From Gp6-AA40 sp050742535 (lineage in GTDB: Bacteria; Acidobacteriota; Vicinamibacteria; Vicinamibacterales; UBA2999): a stretch of DNA of 17,640 nt. This document shows, one piece after another, positions 1 to 7,227 of the stretch. The translations under genes and the position numbers were made by a program. The notes under the pieces are model-generated. The model made no database searches. It saw only the letters and a program-made list of their open reading frames with translations, and was not told the DNA's origin. The number at the start of each line of letters is the position of its first letter. The first letter of the stretch is position 1. The DNA lies in NCBI GenBank assembly GCA_050742535.1, contig JBOGIQ010000100.1:1-17640 (forward strand). The letters run 5' to 3'.

Positions 1-741
1 CATCAGGTCGACCACCTTCGGCGGATCCTGCACTTCCGTCGCGACGATCTCCTCGCCCGCGATCTTCGCGTCGATGATCTTCCGCAGCCCCTCGCGGTAC
101 TCGTCCTTGTAGTCCTTCAGATTCAGGTCCCCGTCGAAGGTCGCCACGACCTGCTTGGCCAGCTTCATCTCCTCGGGCTTCACTTTTGAGGGAACCGAGT
201 TCAGCTCCTCGACCTCGTCGATGCTGCGGATCTCCGCGTCGTGATGCAGCGTGTACATCACGAGGCCCTTCTTCTGCGGCCGGACGGCCACCAGGTACTC
301 GCGGCCGTAGAGCGCCACTTTCCCGATGCCGGCCTTCCCGGCCATCCCTTCACGCATCACGGCGAACGCTTCCGACGCCACCGGTCCATCCGGCGCCAGG
401 TAATACGCGCGGTCGACGTAAATCGGATCGATCGAGGTTTCGTCCGTGAACTGCGCGAGATCGATGACCCGCGTCGATTCGACGCGCACCTTCTGAATGT
501 CTTCGTCGCCGACGACGACGTAGCGCCCTTTTTCGAATTCGTAGCCCTTGACGACCTCGGCGTGCGGCACCTCGCGCTCGCACTGCGGACACCAGCGTTT
601 CTGCTGGATGCGCGTCTGGCACTCGGCGTGAAGCTGGTTGAAGGCGATCGTCGCCGCGGATTCAGTAGCCGGAAACACCTTGACCGGGATGTTCACCAGG
701 CTGACCTTGAGGAAGCCTTTCCAGGTAGGGCGTGCTGCCAT
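1..741 (-). CDS. ku: Ku protein, bacterial NHEJ DNA-end-binding factor (3' end outside window)
   Basis: Prokaryotic Ku is a homodimeric ring that threads onto double-strand break ends and recruits the ligase LigD for non-homologous end joining. I translated 247 residues from the ATG at 741, and the frame is still open at base 1. The N-terminus (MAARPTWKGFLKVSLVNIPV) is the typical Ku start, a first strand made of W-KG followed by a hydrophobic stretch. It is followed by a Cys cluster (AECQTRIQQKRWCPQCEREV, about residues 39-58), VVKGYEFEKGRYVVV, the IDPIYVDRAYYLAPD strand, and the MREGMAGKAGIGKVALYGREYLVAVRP bridge segments (given here as motif order). The family is usually 260-300 residues, so only the short C-terminal tail is missing. 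No LigD is visible here; it may lie left of the window. Family assignment is firm from the motif order. Confidence 0.93.
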   Translation of the reverse strand, partial: MAARPTWKGFLKVSLVNIPVKVFPATESAATIAFNQLHAECQTRIQQKRWCPQCEREVPHAEVVKGYEFEKGRYVVVGDEDIQKVRVESTRVIDLAQFTDETSIDPIYVDRAYYLAPDGPVASEAFAVMREGMAGKAGIGKVALYGREYLVAVRPQKKGLVMYTLHHDAEIRSIDEVEELNSVPSKVKPEEMKLAKQVVATFDGDLNLKDYKDEYREGLRKIIDAKIAGEEIVATEVQDPPKVVDLM

Positions 742-773
742 GCACGGAGTTTATCGGGTTTGCACGCGAACCA

Positions 774-833
774 GTTCAGGGGTTCAAGAGGTTCAACAGT
801 TCAGAGGGGTCCAACCCTTTGAACCCTTTGAAC
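774..833. repeat. Degenerate TTCA-based 8-9 bp repeats in an inverted pair
   Basis: The gap between ku and the next gene holds TTCA-based units at 775, 783, 792 and 800 on the plus strand. They are followed by the opposite orientation, AACCCTTTGAACCC at 813-826 and AACCCTTTGAAC at 822-833, so the two halves can fold on each other. The right half ends at the base before the stop codon (834-836) of the neighbouring minus-strand gene. The nonamer GAACCCTTT also occurs at the uvrA/mpg junction (10865-10873), so this is a dispersed family. Confidence 0.75.
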
Positions 834-1412
834 TTACACTGCGTCGTCCTCATCCCGCGAGCCGAGGTCCAGTCCGGATCCTCCCATCCGGAGCGCGTGC
901 TCGTGGACTTTGTCGCGGAGAACCCGGCGGGCCTGTCCGTACAGGTGGGCCGGCACCTGAAGCCGGCGGGCGATGTTCCGGAAGTGCGAGATCAGGATCA
1001 GCGTGACGCCGCGTTCCTCTTTCCACGACAGCGCGGAGATCTGCGACCAGCGCATGAACCCGGTGTCGGACCAGATGCCGTCGCCGTAGAAGCCGCGCGC
1101 GATCCGCATGCTCAGCGGAAACGCACAGCCGTAATACACGAACATCATGGCTTCGCCAAACGCACGGTCGGGTTCATTGCGGACGAGTTTCGCGGCCAGC
1201 AGGAGCCCGAGCGTCACGGCAAGCAGGATGTTCAGGCGGTAATAGGCGGGCCGCTCTCCCCGCCACGTCAGCAGCGCGGTGTGCCGCCGGCGGCGGTACT
1301 TGATCAGATCCCCGGCAACTTTCAGATTCGCGGCGAGGAAGCCGAGCCCGAGCACGAACAGCACGCGCGGTGCGCCCCACGCGAACCACGGCAAGACCGT
1401 CTCCGACCCCAT
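834..1412 (-). CDS. Small integral membrane protein, function unknown (DUF5673-like C-terminus)
   Basis: 192 residues that I do not recognise as a characterised enzyme or transporter. Three hydrophobic segments can be seen at about residues 9-30, 59-76 and 86-104. A basic loop (KYRRRRHTALLTWRGER) lies between the first two. The soluble C-terminal part begins GFYGDGIWSDTGFMRWSQIS and continues with a W-containing strand and alternating hydrophobic residues. This spacing (G-I near a W-x2-I and a second W) resembles the small DUF5673 domain found at the end of bacterial membrane proteins, a resemblance judged by eye. The last 14 residues are polar. The ATG at 1412 has no clear Shine-Dalgarno sequence. 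It lies downstream of tdk on the same strand and may be read with it. The coding strand is favoured over the long antisense frame because of the clear membrane segments. Confidence 0.72.
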   Translation of the reverse strand: MGSETVLPWFAWGAPRVLFVLGLGFLAANLKVAGDLIKYRRRRHTALLTWRGERPAYYRLNILLAVTLGLLLAAKLVRNEPDRAFGEAMMFVYYGCAFPLSMRIARGFYGDGIWSDTGFMRWSQISALSWKEERGVTLILISHFRNIARRLQVPAHLYGQARRVLRDKVHEHALRMGGSGLDLGSRDEDDAV

Positions 1413-1459
1413 CAGCGCACGAATGCTTCAATTGAAATGCCACGCATTGCTGAATTGGA

Positions 1460-1470
1460 CCCCGAAGGGG
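1460..1470. other. Small CCCC-GAA-GGGG hairpin between tdk and the membrane protein gene
   Basis: A perfect 4-bp GC stem with a three-base loop, 45 bp beyond the tdk stop. On the tdk strand it is not followed by a T-run, so it is a weak terminator candidate at best. It sits next to the GGATCAG array. Confidence 0.35.
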
Positions 1471-1477
1471 ACATTTT

Positions 1478-1514
1478 GGATCAGGGATCAGGGATCAGGG
1501 ATCAGGGATCAGGG
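1478..1514. repeat. Heptamer tandem array GGATCAG, 5.3 perfect copies
   Basis: Five exact copies of GGATCAG plus two bases, ending at 1514. The tdk stop codon (CTA on the plus strand, 1515-1517) begins at the next base. The copies are identical, so the array is young or being homogenised. Seven is not a multiple of three, and the array lies outside genes. Confidence 0.93.
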
Positions 1515-2093
1515 CTACCTGGGAGGACCGGCGAGCAGCGGGTCAAAACATCGGCGGCAGCGCGCCTCATACAGACCCTGAGCGCCGACGAGCACGCGGT
1601 CGCCGCTGGCGACCAGCCGCTGCGTGTGGTTCGCCGGGTTGCCGCAGACCATGCAGATCGCATGCGTCTTCGTGATGTATTCGGCGATCGCCAGCAGCTG
1701 CGGCATCGGCTCGAACGGCTTGCCGAGGTAGTCCTGGTCGAGCCCCGCGACGATGACCCGCTTCCCCTGGTTGGCGAGCGTGTCGCAGATCATCGGCAGC
1801 TCCTGGTCGAAGAACTGCCCTTCGTCGATGCCGACCACTTCGGTATCCGGCGCGACGTTGTCGAGCAGCACGCTCGAGCTCGGCACGGCGCACGACTCGA
1901 TGCGCATCTCGCTGTGCGACACGATGTGATCGTCGGAGTAGCGCCGGTCGATCAACGGCTTGAAGATCTGCACCTTCTGGCGCGCAATCTGCGCCCGACG
2001 CAGGCGGCGAATGAGCTCCTCGCTCTTGCCGCTGAACATGCTGCCGACGATGACTTCGATCCAGCCCTGATTGGGCTGGCGCACTACGTCCAT
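1515..2093 (-). CDS. tdk: Thymidine kinase
   Basis: Type II thymidine kinase, the salvage enzyme that phosphorylates thymidine to dTMP with ATP in the cytoplasm. The 192 residues match the usual family length. Walker A is GSMFSGKS at residues 17-24. The Walker B/lasso region is VVGIDEGQFF (about 87-96), with the catalytic Glu of DEGQFF. A structural zinc site is formed by CMVC and CRRC near the C-terminus. The ATG at 2093 is immediately preceded (on its strand) by GTGATTGG-family repeats and has no recognisable Shine-Dalgarno sequence. Translation may therefore be inefficient or start without one. The stop codon directly abuts the GGATCAG array. It shares its strand with efp upstream and the membrane protein gene downstream. 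Confidence 0.97.
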   Translation of the reverse strand: MDVVRQPNQGWIEVIVGSMFSGKSEELIRRLRRAQIARQKVQIFKPLIDRRYSDDHIVSHSEMRIESCAVPSSSVLLDNVAPDTEVVGIDEGQFFDQELPMICDTLANQGKRVIVAGLDQDYLGKPFEPMPQLLAIAEYITKTHAICMVCGNPANHTQRLVASGDRVLVGAQGLYEARCRRCFDPLLAGPPR

Positions 2094-2274
2094 TGGTGAA
2101 TGGTGATTATCGATCTGTGATTGGTTGGTGATTGGTCATTGGTGATTGGTGATTTATTTGCGATTGCACCGGCGCCGGCGCCGACGATCCTGCACCGTCC
2201 CGCTTTCAATCGCCATTCACCAATCACAAATCACCAACGGATCACTAATCACAGATCACAAATCATCAATGACA
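2094..2274. repeat. Inverted pair of GTGATTGG-type octamer arrays (copy 1)
   Basis: The whole tdk-efp gap is repeat. From 2094 to about 2160 the plus strand reads variants of TGGTGATT. From about 2207 to 2274 it reads the complement (AATCACAAATCACC and relatives). The inner ends pair exactly: GCGATTG at 2160-2166 with CAATCGC at 2207-2213. GGTGAATGG at 2096-2104 also has its complement CCATTCACC at 2213-2221. The 40-base loop is GC-rich and contains GGCGCC repeats at 2171-2182. A second copy with the same plan lies at 4451-4550; both contain CGATCTGTGA. No ORF or promoter is convincing here. Confidence 0.85.
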
Positions 2275-2838
2275 TCACGCACGCGCGAGATATTCGCCGG
2301 TTTCCGTGCTGACCCGGATCATGTCGCCGGTATTGACGAACGGCGGCACGTTGACGACCAGGCCCGTCTCGGTGGTCGCCGGCTTGATCTGATTGCTGGC
2401 CGTCGCGCCCTTGATGCCGGGGGCCGTATCCACGACCTTGAGGTCCACCGTCATCGGCAGCTCGATGCCCACCGGTTCGGTGCCGTAGAACTCGACCTGG
2501 ATGGTCATCTCCGACTTGAGATAGCTGACCGAATCGCCCAGCGCCTCGCTCGACAGATGCACCTGGTCGAACGACACCGTGTCCATGAAGTAGTAGTCGT
2601 CACCGTCCTGATAGAGGTACTGCATCTCGCGCTCGTCCAGCGTCTCGCGCTCGACCGTGTCCTCGGATCGGAACCGGTTGTCCGCGAGCAGACCGCTGCG
2701 GATGTTGCGCATCTTGACGCGGACGAAACCGCGGAGGTTGCCGGGCGTCACATGCTGGACGTCGAGGACGCGGAAGAGGTCCTCGCCCATCTTGATCAGC
2801 ATGCCCTTCTTCATGCGGGTCGCTTGTAAGGTGGCCAT
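2275..2838 (-). CDS. efp: Elongation factor P (Asn at the usual tip-lysine position)
   Basis: EF-P enters the ribosomal E site and rescues ribosomes stalled on polyproline stretches. The 187 residues cover the three family domains: an N-terminal KOW-like domain (1-65), the middle OB domain, and the C-terminal OB domain with GIELPMTVDLKVVDTAPGIKGATAS leading to a TGLVVNVPPFVNTGDMIRV signature. The domain-I tip loop reads HVTPGNLRGFVRVK. The residue aligned with E. coli Lys34, which EpmA modifies, is Asn34, and Arg36 follows two residues later. Modification by beta-lysylation or by rhamnosylation at the standard position is therefore unlikely. The gene is divergent from hsp20 with a 41-bp gap. 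A weak GGAA lies before the ATG. Family identity is firm; the modification state is inference. Confidence 0.96.
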   Translation of the reverse strand: MATLQATRMKKGMLIKMGEDLFRVLDVQHVTPGNLRGFVRVKMRNIRSGLLADNRFRSEDTVERETLDEREMQYLYQDGDDYYFMDTVSFDQVHLSSEALGDSVSYLKSEMTIQVEFYGTEPVGIELPMTVDLKVVDTAPGIKGATASNQIKPATTETGLVVNVPPFVNTGDMIRVSTETGEYLARA

Positions 2839-2879
2839 GATTTCCGTCAGTACAACTTAAAGATCGTATCATTTCTATC
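2839..2879. promoter_or_regulatory. 41-bp divergent efp/hsp20 control region; possible leaderless hsp20 transcript
   Basis: The gap holds TATCAT at 2867-2872, a five-of-six match to a -10 box for the plus strand. A start about seven bases downstream would be at 2879-2880, the first base of the hsp20 GTG codon. There is no Shine-Dalgarno sequence before that GTG and no convincing -35 box. No CIRCE element (TTAGCACTC inverted repeat) is present. The efp promoter must overlap this stretch or lie inside hsp20. Confidence 0.4.
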
Positions 2880-3281
2880 GTGGCCTTTGCCCGCTGGGAT
2901 CCGATTCGCGACCTGCTCGCCATCCAGCAGCGCCTGGACCGCTTTGCCCCCGGCCCCTCCGGATGGACGCCGGCCGTCGACATCCTCGAGACCGCCGACC
3001 AGTACATCGTGACGGCCGAAGTACCGGGGATGAGCCGCGACGATCTGGACATCAGCGTCCACGAGGGGCGGCTGACGATCTCCGGCGAGCGGCGCGAGCG
3101 GACTCCGCAGTGCGAGCAATACCATCGTGTCGAGCGCGGCCACGGCAACTTCAGCCGCACGTTCCACCTGCCAGTGCCAATGGACAGCGAGCGAATCACC
3201 GCCGACCTCCGCGACGGCGTGCTCATCGTGACGTGTCCGAAGGCCGCTAACGGATCCGCGCGGCGGATCCAGGTGTCGTAA
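2880..3281 (+). CDS. Small heat shock protein, Hsp20/alpha-crystallin family
   Basis: 133-residue ATP-independent holdase that binds unfolding proteins in the cytoplasm. The N-terminal arm (MAFARWDPIRDLLAIQQRLD) is followed by the alpha-crystallin domain at about 29-120: WTPAVDILETADQYIVTAEV, then PGMSRDDLDISVHEGRLTIS, then the YHRVERGHGNFSRTFHLPVP block typical of bacterial class A proteins, then ADLRDGVLIVTCPK. The C-terminal RRIQVS supplies an I-x-V motif of the kind that docks subunits into oligomers. The start is GTG, because no ATG exists before residue 51 (PGM) and the conserved N-terminus begins here. No ribosome-binding site precedes it. The next gene, an HtrA protease, starts 2 bp after this stop, so the two form a stress operon. 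Confidence 0.95.
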   Translation: MAFARWDPIRDLLAIQQRLDRFAPGPSGWTPAVDILETADQYIVTAEVPGMSRDDLDISVHEGRLTISGERRERTPQCEQYHRVERGHGNFSRTFHLPVPMDSERITADLRDGVLIVTCPKAANGSARRIQVS

Positions 3282-3283
3282 TC

Positions 3284-4450
<1,167 letters not shown>

Positions 4451-4550
4451 CATTCGCGATTGGTGATCGGCGATCTGTGAATCGTTTGCGATTGGTGATT
4501 GGTGAACGAGCGATTCGGTGCAATTGCAATCACAAATCACAGATCACTAC
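4451..4550. repeat. Inverted pair of GTGATTGG-type octamer arrays (copy 2)
   Basis: Right after the htrA stop (4448-4450) the plus strand carries CGCGATTGGTGAT, CGATCTGTGA and GCGATTGGTGATTGGTGA (to about 4505). At 4527-4548 comes the opposite orientation, GCAATCACAAATCACAGATC. A perfect 10-bp palindrome, TGCAATTGCA (4519-4528), sits at the turn. The layout and the 10-mer CGATCTGTGA (4471-4480) match copy 1 at 2094-2274. The array fills the htrA-mscS gap and leaves no Shine-Dalgarno sequence before the mscS ATG. Confidence 0.85.
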
Positions 4551-4564
4551 TCGTCCATTGATCG

Positions 4565-5692
4565 ATGCCGGCCAATTGGCCTGAACTGACGCTGGCGCTC
4601 GCGCTGGCGCTCCTCGCCGCGTACGTCATCTCGAACCTCGCCGCGCGCGTGGTGCGCTCGATGCTCCGCGCCATCCTGCCGGCCGAGAGCGAAGACCGCT
4701 TCGTCAGCGGCCCCGGCCGTGCGATTCATGTCTTTCTGTTCCTGATTCTCGCTGCAGCGTTGGCCTTTCCGGCACTGACCCTGGCTGGTTACAGCACCGG
4801 ATTCACAACCGATCGCGACGCGCTGATCCAGTGGCTGAGAGAGACCGGCCTGCGCAGCGGCCTCCGCATCGGCATTGTCGTGCTCGCCTCCTATCTGATC
4901 ATCCGCATCGGCTCGGCCGCGGCGCGCCGCTTCGAGCACGAGATGAGCACCGGCACGGGGCTCGACGTCATCGAGCGGACGAAGCGGGCGCGAACGCTTG
5001 GCCGTCTGATTCAGAAAACGCTGACCGTCGTCGTGACCATCGTCGCCGCCCTCATCGTGCTGGGCGAGCTCGGATTCCCGATCGGGCCCGCCGTGACCGG
5101 CCTCGGCGTCGTCGGCGTGGCGCTCGGCTTTGGCGCGCAGACGCTGATCCGGGATCTCATCGCCGGCTTCTTCATGATCGCCGAGGATCAGGTGCGCGTT
5201 GGCGACAGCGCCGTCGTCAACGGCCAGGGCGGCCTGGTCGAGGAAGTGAACCTGCGGACGATCGTGCTGCGCGACGAGCAGGGGACGGTCCACGTGTTCG
5301 CCAACGGCGAGGTGAAATCGCTCGCGAACATGTCGAAGGATTTTGCCTACTACGTGATCTCGGTTGGCGCGGGCTACGACGACGATCCCGACCGCGTCGT
5401 GCAGGCGCTCAAGGATGCGGGCGATTCACTGATGGGCGACTCGGAGTTCCGGCCGAACATCCTGGCGCCGCTCGAGGTCTACGGAATCGACGCGTTCGAA
5501 GCGGATCGGCTGCTGGTGAAGGCGCGCATCAAGACCGTGCCGCAGAAGCAGTGGCTGGTCGGGCGCGAGCTGCGGAAGCGGGTGGCAAAGCTCCTGCGCG
5601 AGCGCGGGATTCACGCACCCGTCGGACGGGTGACGTTCGTCGAAAGAATCGAGCCGGAAAAGCCGGCGCAGAAAGACAGAAGGCCGACGTAA
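4565..5692 (+). CDS. Mechanosensitive ion channel, MscS family
   Basis: 375-residue inner-membrane channel that opens under membrane tension after hypo-osmotic shock. Hydrophobic helices are seen at about 7-25, 52-75, 99-117, 150-168 and 175-192. The last is the pore-lining TM3, with the Gly/Ala-rich GLGVVGVALGFGAQTLIRDLIAG pattern and then FFMIAEDQVRVGD entering the beta domain, exactly as in MscS. The cytoplasmic beta domain holds VEEVNLRTIVLRDEQGTVHVFANGEV. The C-terminal alpha/beta domain follows (about 260-355). Two extra N-terminal helices compared with E. coli MscS place it with the five-helix members. The last residues (RRPT) and the TAA stop are encoded by a REP hairpin at 5682-5701. 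It converges on leuA. The ATG at 4565 has no obvious ribosome-binding site. Confidence 0.93.
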   Translation: MPANWPELTLALALALLAAYVISNLAARVVRSMLRAILPAESEDRFVSGPGRAIHVFLFLILAAALAFPALTLAGYSTGFTTDRDALIQWLRETGLRSGLRIGIVVLASYLIIRIGSAAARRFEHEMSTGTGLDVIERTKRARTLGRLIQKTLTVVVTIVAALIVLGELGFPIGPAVTGLGVVGVALGFGAQTLIRDLIAGFFMIAEDQVRVGDSAVVNGQGGLVEEVNLRTIVLRDEQGTVHVFANGEVKSLANMSKDFAYYVISVGAGYDDDPDRVVQALKDAGDSLMGDSEFRPNILAPLEVYGIDAFEADRLLVKARIKTVPQKQWLVGRELRKRVAKLLRERGIHAPVGRVTFVERIEPEKPAQKDRRPT

Positions 5693-5707
5693 ACGTCGGC
5701 CTCTACC
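5682..5707 (-). repeat. REP family B hairpin (B1), carrying the mscS stop codon
   Basis: A perfect palindrome with 9-bp arms and an AA turn, GGCCGACGT-AA-ACGTCGGCC (5682-5701), followed by CTCTACC (5702-5707 plus one base overlap). Read on the minus strand the hairpin follows GGTAGAG, so it has the GTAG foot of REP elements. The mscS stop TAA (5690-5692) is formed in the turn. Confidence 0.85.
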
Positions 5708-5755
5708 TTTTCCACTTTTCCACTTTTCCACTTTTCCAGTTTTCCACTTTTCCAC
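5708..5755. repeat. Octamer tandem array TTTTCCAC, six copies
   Basis: Six units of TTTTCCAC in register; the fourth is TTTTCCAG. The array starts at the base after REP B1 and stops at the base before the leuA stop codon (TTA, 5756-5758). It fills the gap between two convergent genes completely. The pyrimidine-rich strand is the plus strand. Confidence 0.95.
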
Positions 5756-7003
5756 TTAGACTCCGTGCCCGTAGCCGGCTTCGTGTGCGTGAACCGGCGC
5801 GGCGGGCGTGTCGAACGGATCGACGACATCGACGACGGCCGTGATCTGCACGCTGCGAACCGTGGCAATCACGGAACGGATGTCGTTGTCCGTAATCGTC
5901 TTGCGGTCGTCGGCGATGGCCATCAGCGCCCGGTAGATCTCGATCAGCTCGTCGCCCTGCAGCTCGAACCCGAGATCGGTGCACCGCTTCTGCACCGCGT
6001 GCCGCCCGGAGTGCTTGCCCAGGACCAGCGGATTCCACGGCGCGCCCACGTCCTCCGCACGTATGATTTCGTAGGTGCGCCTGTCCTTGAGGATGCCGTC
6101 CTGATGGATGCCGGCTTCATGGGCGAACGCATTGCGGCCGACGATGGCCTTGTTGACCTGCACGCCCTGGCCGGTCAGCTGCGTCAGCATGTCGCTCGAC
6201 GGATAGAGCTGCTTCGTATCGACGTTCGTCACGTGCGGCAGCCGGTCGCTGCGGACGTGCAGCGCCATCACGATCTCCTCGAGCGCCGCGTTGCCCGCGC
6301 GCTCGCCGATGCCGTTGATCGTGCACTCGACCTGCCGCGCGCCGCCCTCGATGGCCGCCAGCGTGTTGGCGACGGCAAGACCGAGGTCGTCGTGGCAGTG
6401 CGCGCTGAAGATGACCTTGTCCGAATTGGGCACCCGCTCGCGGATGGCGCGGAAGAACTCGCGTGTCTCGTCGGGCGTCGAGTAGCCAACCGTGTCCGGC
6501 AGGTTGATCGTCGTTGCGCCAACCTTGATCACCGCTTCGACGATGCGGCAGAGGAAGTCGAGGTCGCTGCGCGTCGCGTCCTCGGCCGAGAACTCGACGT
6601 CGCCCGTGTGGTGCCGCGCGTAGCGGACCGATTCGATCGCCGCCTCGAGGCACTGCTCGCGCGTCATGCGCAGCTTCGCCTTGAGGTGGAGGTCGGAGGT
6701 GGCGATGAACGTGTGGATGCGGCCCTGCGCGGCCGGCTGAATCGCCCACGCCGCCTTTTCGAGGTCCTTGCGGTGGCAGCGCGCCAGGCAGGCGACGATC
6801 GGCCGACGGATCTCCGCGGCAACGCGCCGCACCGCTTCGGCATCCGCCGGCGAGGCGATCGGGAAGCCGGCCTCGATGATGTCCACGCCGAGCAGATCGA
6901 GCTGACGGGCCAGCAGCAGCTTCTCCGACACCCGGAGCGAGAACCCGGGCGACTGCTCGCCGTCACGCAGCGTCGTGTCGAAAATTCGAACCTGCTCGGC
7001 CAT
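5756..7003 (-). CDS. leuA: 2-isopropylmalate synthase lacking the C-terminal regulatory domain
   Basis: Condenses acetyl-CoA with 2-oxoisovalerate, the first committed step of leucine synthesis. The 415 residues contain the HMGL-like TIM barrel with IFDTTLRDGEQSPG (7-20; Arg13 and Asp14 at the active site), the metal-binding HCHDD (202-206), the NGIGERAGNAALEE signature (230-243), and the linker subdomain with NAFAHEAGIHQDG (291-303) and LGKHSGRHAV (328-337). Typical LeuA has about 510-520 residues. Here the allosteric leucine-binding domain is absent: after about residue 395 there is only a short Pro/His/Gly tail. I chose the ATG at 7003, not the GTG at 7018, because GGAGG lies eight bases before the ATG and overlaps the GTG. 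Citramalate synthase is the main alternative; the leuCD neighbours favour LeuA. Confidence 0.92.
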   Translation of the reverse strand: MAEQVRIFDTTLRDGEQSPGFSLRVSEKLLLARQLDLLGVDIIEAGFPIASPADAEAVRRVAAEIRRPIVACLARCHRKDLEKAAWAIQPAAQGRIHTFIATSDLHLKAKLRMTREQCLEAAIESVRYARHHTGDVEFSAEDATRSDLDFLCRIVEAVIKVGATTINLPDTVGYSTPDETREFFRAIRERVPNSDKVIFSAHCHDDLGLAVANTLAAIEGGARQVECTINGIGERAGNAALEEIVMALHVRSDRLPHVTNVDTKQLYPSSDMLTQLTGQGVQVNKAIVGRNAFAHEAGIHQDGILKDRRTYEIIRAEDVGAPWNPLVLGKHSGRHAVQKRCTDLGFELQGDELIEIYRALMAIADDRKTITDNDIRSVIATVRSVQITAVVDVVDPFDTPAAPVHAHEAGYGHGV

Positions 7004-7082
7004 TGTCGAAACCTCCACGTCCCCGCCTCCACCCAGGCTTCGGCGAGGCAGGCTGAACGGGATCTGGGGCTACTGACCTCCC

Positions 7083-7111
7083 AGTAGACGCGACCGGAAA
7101 AGATTTGTCAA
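7083..7111 (-). promoter_or_regulatory. leuA promoter, TTGACA-N17-TCTACT
   Basis: On the minus strand a perfect -35 box TTGACA (7111-7106) is followed after exactly 17 bases by TCTACT (7088-7083), a four-of-six -10 box. Transcription would start near 7076, giving a leader of about 70 bases before the leuA ATG. The -10 overlaps a 6-bp inverted repeat CTACTG/CAGTAG (7070-7087). This is the best sigma70-type promoter seen in the window. Confidence 0.62.
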
Positions 7112-7126
7112 AATGATAATCATTTT
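7110..7126. promoter_or_regulatory. Fur-box-like operator AAAATGATAATCATTTT
   Basis: A palindrome with 8-bp arms around one central base. Against the 19-bp Fur consensus (GATAATGATAATCATTATC), positions 7109-7127 match 15 of 19. It overlaps the last bases of the leuA -35 box, a place where a bound repressor would block RNA polymerase. It lies in an AT-rich island (7100-7150) inside GC-rich DNA. A Zur or other Fur-family site cannot be separated by eye. Confidence 0.55.
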
Positions 7127-7134
7127 ATTTGAAT

Positions 7135-7147
7135 CATAATTACTTAT
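7135..7147 (+). promoter_or_regulatory. Candidate LysR-type site and -10 box in the leuA-lysR gap
   Basis: ATAATTACTTAT (7136-7147) is an interrupted palindrome with ATAA/TTAT arms, of the size LysR proteins bind. It overlaps CATAAT (7135-7140), a five-of-six -10 box for the plus-strand regulator gene, for which I see no good -35. Autoregulation together with divergent control of leuA is the usual LysR arrangement. Confidence 0.35.
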
Positions 7148-7154
7148 TGGAAAC

Positions 7155-7227
7155 GCCGGTCTAAAAGACCGGCCTCTACCCACGGTTTTTCGGCCCTTGA
7201 CCGGTAGAGGCCGACCTTCAGGTCGGC
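7155..7227. repeat. REP family B inverted pair (B2 and B3), a BIME upstream of the LysR gene
   Basis: B2 is the hairpin GCCGGTCT-AAA-AGACCGGC (7155-7173) followed by CTCTACC (7174-7180). B3 is GGTAGAG (7203-7209) followed by GCCGACCT-TC-AGGTCGGC (7210-7227). The inner sequences GGCCTCTACC (7171-7180) and GGTAGAGGCC (7203-7212) are a perfect 10-bp inverted repeat with a 22-base spacer. The two REPs face each other with their GTAG feet inward. B3 ends only six bases before the regulator's ATG. Confidence 0.88.

Noticed and set aside
732..2099. 455-codon plus-strand open frame opposite the membrane protein and tdk
   Set aside because: It runs antisense to a clear thymidine kinase with Walker A and zinc motifs, passes through the GGATCAG array, and its product is Arg/Asp/His-rich without any domain. 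It is a GC-bias shadow.
4547..5293. 248-codon minus-strand frame opposite mscS
   Set aside because: Highly polar antisense product without structure; mscS on the plus strand has membrane helices and the TM3 signature.
5682..5711. REP B1 plus TTTT as an intrinsic terminator of mscS
   Set aside because: The T-run is short, separated from the stem by CTCTACC, and interrupted by the TTTTCCAC array. A terminating effect is possible but the structure is better explained as a REP.
5708..5755. CRISPR-like array
   Set aside because: Units of 7-23 bp here and elsewhere are contiguous without unique spacers, and no cas gene is present.
5756..5820. Frameshift explaining the short LeuA
   Set aside because: No other frame continues with the regulatory-domain pattern, and the following DNA is repeat array and mscS coding sequence.
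7004..7018. GTG at 7018 as the leuA start
   Set aside because: It lies in the GGAGG ribosome-binding site of the ATG at 7003, and the extra residues MEVST are not conserved family sequence.
5765..7087. 440-codon plus-strand frame antisense to leuA
   Set aside because: leuA has all catalytic motifs on the other strand; this product shows only the Arg/Val/Asp-rich composition of an antisense frame.
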